64,000 nucleotides of DNA from Tyto alba (taxonomy: Eukaryota; Chordata; Aves; Strigiformes; Tytonidae), in NCBI RefSeq assembly GCF_018691265.1, contig NW_024881322.1, positions 7,316,001 through 7,380,000 of the forward strand. The letters are read 5' to 3'. How positions within the stretch are numbered: the stretch's first letter is position 1; every line of letters begins with the position of its first letter. The translations under genes were made by a program, and so were the position numbers. A model generated the notes under the pieces. The model did not search any database. It was not told the DNA's origin and saw only the letters and a program-made list of their open reading frames with translations. This document shows positions 60,736 through 64,000 of this stretch, piece after piece.

Positions 60736-61004
60736 CTTCTCTAAGTGTCTCTGAAAATCCCAGGTCCAGTAAGGTCAAAGTCAAGGTGTATATGTTGAGC
60801 CCACCCTGCAGCCACAGACCAAGAGGCGTCAGTGCAAAGTACCGCTGTGACTCTCCTCCGGTCCCAGAGCCCTCACGCCGACTCCTGAAACTCTGCCTTG
60901 AATTCTTCAGCTTGCTCGCCATTTACAGGGAAGAGTTCGGTGGTGTTTGAAGGCAGCTAGTGAAAGTCTTAAGTAACATGATGCAAATAATTAAACTTAG
61001 TGAT
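60736..61004. other. Non-coding stretch, no gene recognised
   Basis: Unique sequence with no supported feature. Confidence 0.45.
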
Positions 61005-61110
61005 AAATTGGTGCTTTTCATCTTCAAAGTGCTTTACAAACATTAATTAGTTGGGCTCAACAGAGCCCCATAGAGTGGAAGCCACTCAATCCCTATCTCC
61101 TGTGAAGCGA
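61005..61110 (-). mobile_element. Fossil MIR/L3-type SINE fragment
   Basis: GGTGCTTTTCATCTTCAAAG and TGCTTTACAAACATTAATTA, followed by a CAACAGAGCCCCATAGAGTGG segment, fit the reverse complement of the same SINE tail as at 59.0 kb ('AGCGCTTTACAAACATTAATTAAT...CACAACACCCCTGTGAGG'). It has the same orientation as the 59.0-kb copy but is a different insertion, because it extends further into the body. Confidence 0.7.
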
Positions 61111-62178
61111 CTTCCTTGGCTGTCCCCCCACACACACTATTTTTAGTACATGCAAGAGCCTGCCTCACGTTTCCTTACTTTCTCTTCACATGGGCACATA
61201 GCTTTTCTGTGATGAAAGCCATGCCGGCTTAGTAATGGGGAGGGGGGGGTAAGGTTTTAAAATTAAGTAGTCTTTTAAAACAGCAATTAGCTTGGGTTTT
61301 CCTGGAAGAACTGAAGCATATGAAGATCAGAGGCAGGCACCTTCATACCCTGCGCCATCCTCCAAGCCTTCAAACCTCCCGTCCCCTTTGAACATGAAAA
61401 GCTCTGTTTCAGGCACACCAAGAGGTGGATCCGCTGGTGGATGGTCAGTGTGAGCGCGCGTCCCACTGTGAACAAAGTTACAGTGAATTTCAGTGCACAC
61501 CTGGCTGTCAGGTTTCCTTGCCCAGGAACGCATCTAAAAATACGGCCACAAGGAAGGATAATATTATCCTCATGGTGCTGCCATCCCTTTGTCACAGGGC
61601 TCTGTTTCTTCCTCAGGTTCAGAAACACATGTCTGTCTGTCTGGAGACTGGTGTCCTTGAGGAGACCAGGCTCAACATTTTTTGAAAATCTATTTTGTGG
61701 ACCAGGTGAACAGTTTTTGGTTTAACCATTTTATCATGGCTGCTCTCCTTGCATGGGTGTCTGCTTAGCCCTGGAGTGGTTCAGCTCTTACTCCAGCAGA
61801 GCTGCTGGGGTCTTCCCTACAGAAGCAGCCCCATTCTCCCACTGCATCCCTCTTCTCCTTTGGGAACTGTTGTTTCAGACATTTCCAGCTTCATTGGTAC
61901 TGTGCACCAAGTCCAACTGTTTATCTTCCTGTGTGGCTGGGCTCCTGATGACCCTCTTCAAAGGTTCCTCTATTGCAGTCATGGTGCATTAATGTTATCA
62001 AACAGCTATTCAGGCACCAACCCTTTGATTTACTTGCCTGCCTGCCTTTCTTGAACTTGATGTTTGCTTTACCAAAATAATGGAGCAGCCTTACTACTAG
62101 AAGTGGGAATTTGTAAGTGAAGACAAAGAGCTGCTGGCTCTCAGTACAGGAAGCACCTTCTAAAAAGAAAAAGGCAGC

Positions 62179-62199
62179 TTTTTTTTTTTTTTTTTTTTT
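62179..62199. repeat. T-run, 21 nt
   Basis: Uninterrupted T-tract; simple repeat, possibly an A-tail read from the other strand, but no retroposed body was recognised. Confidence 0.88.
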
Positions 62200-63252
62200 A
62201 ACACTTGTTTGTAAATAGGACAAATAAGAAGGCAGTCCAAAATAATCTTATTTATTCAGTGTGGTAGACCCAAAACCTTGATGAAAAACACGTATCTCCT
62301 GGTTGCACGCCAGCCTATGACAGGAAAGCCCAGGAAAGCTGTATTCCTGGTTTTCTGCACGAGTTTCACAAAGTCGTTTTGCTTCTCAGTGTCTCATGTC
62401 CCCACATGACAGGGTGTGGTGGGAATAAATAAGAGAGGGTGGAAGCCGGGGGAGAGGTGAGTGGCCAAGTTCATCCAGAAGGCACTGAGGGGGTCTTGTA
62501 AATGCTTACAGACTTCCCCACCATTGCACTACCTGTTGGGTTCAGCACTTCCCATTGACAATAGCTTGACATCACTTCCTGGAACAAAATGAATGTATTA
62601 AACTGAGTATTTCCTCTATAACTTGTAGTTACTCAGCTACTTATTTTTGGCTGGCAATGCTAACTTGAGCTTTTGGTTTGACTCTGTTTCCTGACCAACC
62701 CCAATGTATTGTCTGTCTTCTAGTGCAATCTTAAAATAGTCTACCCCAGACTCTGGGAAAGCAGGCACGGGTGGATTTACACACTTACCTTGAAAATGTT
62801 TAGCTCTTTGGAACTGTTGCAGAAAATATTTGCAATGGTAGCTGCGTGATATTTTAATTAAAAACCAGAAAAAAATCATGAAAATAAATTTTTAAGTTTG
62901 GTCCTTCAGACATTAGTTTTAACTCTACATAATTACTGGAAAAGAAAGAGCCTTACATCTCGAAAATGCTCCATAATAAAGTTCCCCACTGTGTGCCTAT
63001 AACATGTCTCATGTATATCACTTTGTGTTTTCTACAAGAGTATGAAGTGCCTGGAGTAAACAGCTTCAGCATTGACGTTGGGAGTGTGGCTACTGAGTAG
63101 AGGCCTGGCAAATCCCTCCATAGCAATATTTTTTTCCTCAGAGAAAACATGTGATTTGGTGACATTAAAATGGTTTGAAAATTTCAGTGGATTATTTGTG
63201 CTACTGCAAAGAAAATCCAGTACAAACAAACTAAGCCTTTCATTCTGGTACT

Positions 63253-63278
63253 AAAAAAAAAAAAAAAAAAAAAAAAAA
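63253..63278. repeat. A-run, 26 nt
   Basis: Uninterrupted A-tract; no SINE or retrogene recognised next to it. Confidence 0.9.
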
Positions 63279-64000
63279 GTGGCACTTCTGTTCTACTAAC
63301 TTCTGCCACTTCTGATATTTCTTTCAATTTATTTTTTAATTAAAAAACTTGTCGATGCTGAAGTCAGAGAAAAAGTATTTAATCTGAGGCTGTAGAAAAT
63401 GCTACATTTAACTTAAAGTGATTGCCAAAAATGTTGGAAAGAATTCATTGCAGGTCAACTGCAAATGAATTTCTCTCATGATTTTTCAGCATAGCCAGGA
63501 AAAATAAAAATCTCAGTTATTCACACAGCTCAATTATTGATTTTTCTCACTGTTCTTTACCCGATGGCTTCATATAGCAAAGTAAAGCAAGTGGGAGAAG
63601 ACAATGGGGACTTAAACCCATTGTAACTCTAGTAGGATTATATGGGCTTATTAAGTATTTGTTTGCCTCACTGGGCTTTCACTTATGGCTAAGGGGCAGT
63701 TATTTCTTAATAAATCAATTGCTTCTGATCACTTGTCCATACTTTTTCCTTTTCATAACTCCATGTAAAGGATGTCAGCGTAAATGAGAAGAATGCCCCA
63801 TTAAGTTCATAATACACGAGACCTTCCAACTTCACCTCATCATTAAAATCGTTACAGACCTCCAGAGTTGTCTTTGAACTCACCTTGCTTTGCTAGATAA
63901 AGGCCAGCAGGTGAAGAATCACAACAGCAACAAACACAAATGAAGGGGATTTGAGAGAACGTCTACTTCAGAAAATGACTATTGTTCACCTAACGCCATG

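Larger units (their letters stand above)
61111..64000. other. Non-coding stretch with homopolymers
   Basis: Unique DNA with a T-run (62179-62199) and a 26-nt A-run (63253-63278). Short open frames on both strands have no recognisable motif. Confidence 0.5.

Overview
This window looks like nuclear, non-coding DNA from a bird, probably a neoavian species. The evidence is its interspersed repeats. A 5'-truncated CR1 LINE at 16.3-16.8 kb ends in the ATTCTATG-type 3' repeat typical of avian CR1. Three solo LTRs of endogenous retroviruses, at 26.7, 37.0 and 51.2 kb, have sequences I recognise from memory as common bird LTR families. Fossil amniote repeats (MIR-like SINEs with an L3-type tail, palindromic repeats, very old CR1 pieces) fill part of the rest. 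I see no mammalian L1 or Alu sequence. Base composition is moderately AT-rich with a few short CpG-rich patches. There are no closely packed genes, operons or ribosome-binding sites. The species and locus cannot be named from the sequence alone.

Layout. 0-16 kb: unannotated intergenic or intronic DNA with one old CR1 reverse-transcriptase remnant near 3.2 kb, a 21-bp tandem duplication at 5.44 kb and a compound palindrome at 7.28 kb. 16-27 kb: the best-preserved CR1 (minus strand), then unique DNA with a CpG-retaining stretch at 21.4-22.1 kb. 27-38 kb: two solo LTRs of one family in opposite orientation, about 9.2 kb apart. The second is inserted with a perfect 5-bp target duplication inside an older CR1. 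38-51 kb: unique DNA with MIR-like fossils (42.2, 49.35 kb), a palindromic repeat (45.7 kb), a small CpG-rich patch with a TATA-like box and a strong splice donor (46.5-46.8 kb), and another old CR1 (48.0 kb). 51-64 kb: a third solo LTR of a different family, a CpG-rich patch at 52.8 kb, two more MIR-like fossils (59.0 and 61.0 kb) and a conserved-looking AT-rich block at 60.45-60.73 kb.

Genes. I find no protein-coding gene, tRNA, rRNA, CRISPR array or prokaryotic operon that I can support. The only recognisable protein-coding remnants are CR1 ORF2 fragments. The two longest open reading frames (about 250 codons each) lie inside LTRs and are accidental. The window is best read as a gene desert or a large intron. 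Its most interesting parts are the nested LTR/CR1 insertion, the unusual LTR architecture, the possible cryptic promoter at 46.5 kb and a few candidate regulatory blocks. I did not find a convincing new multi-gene biological system.
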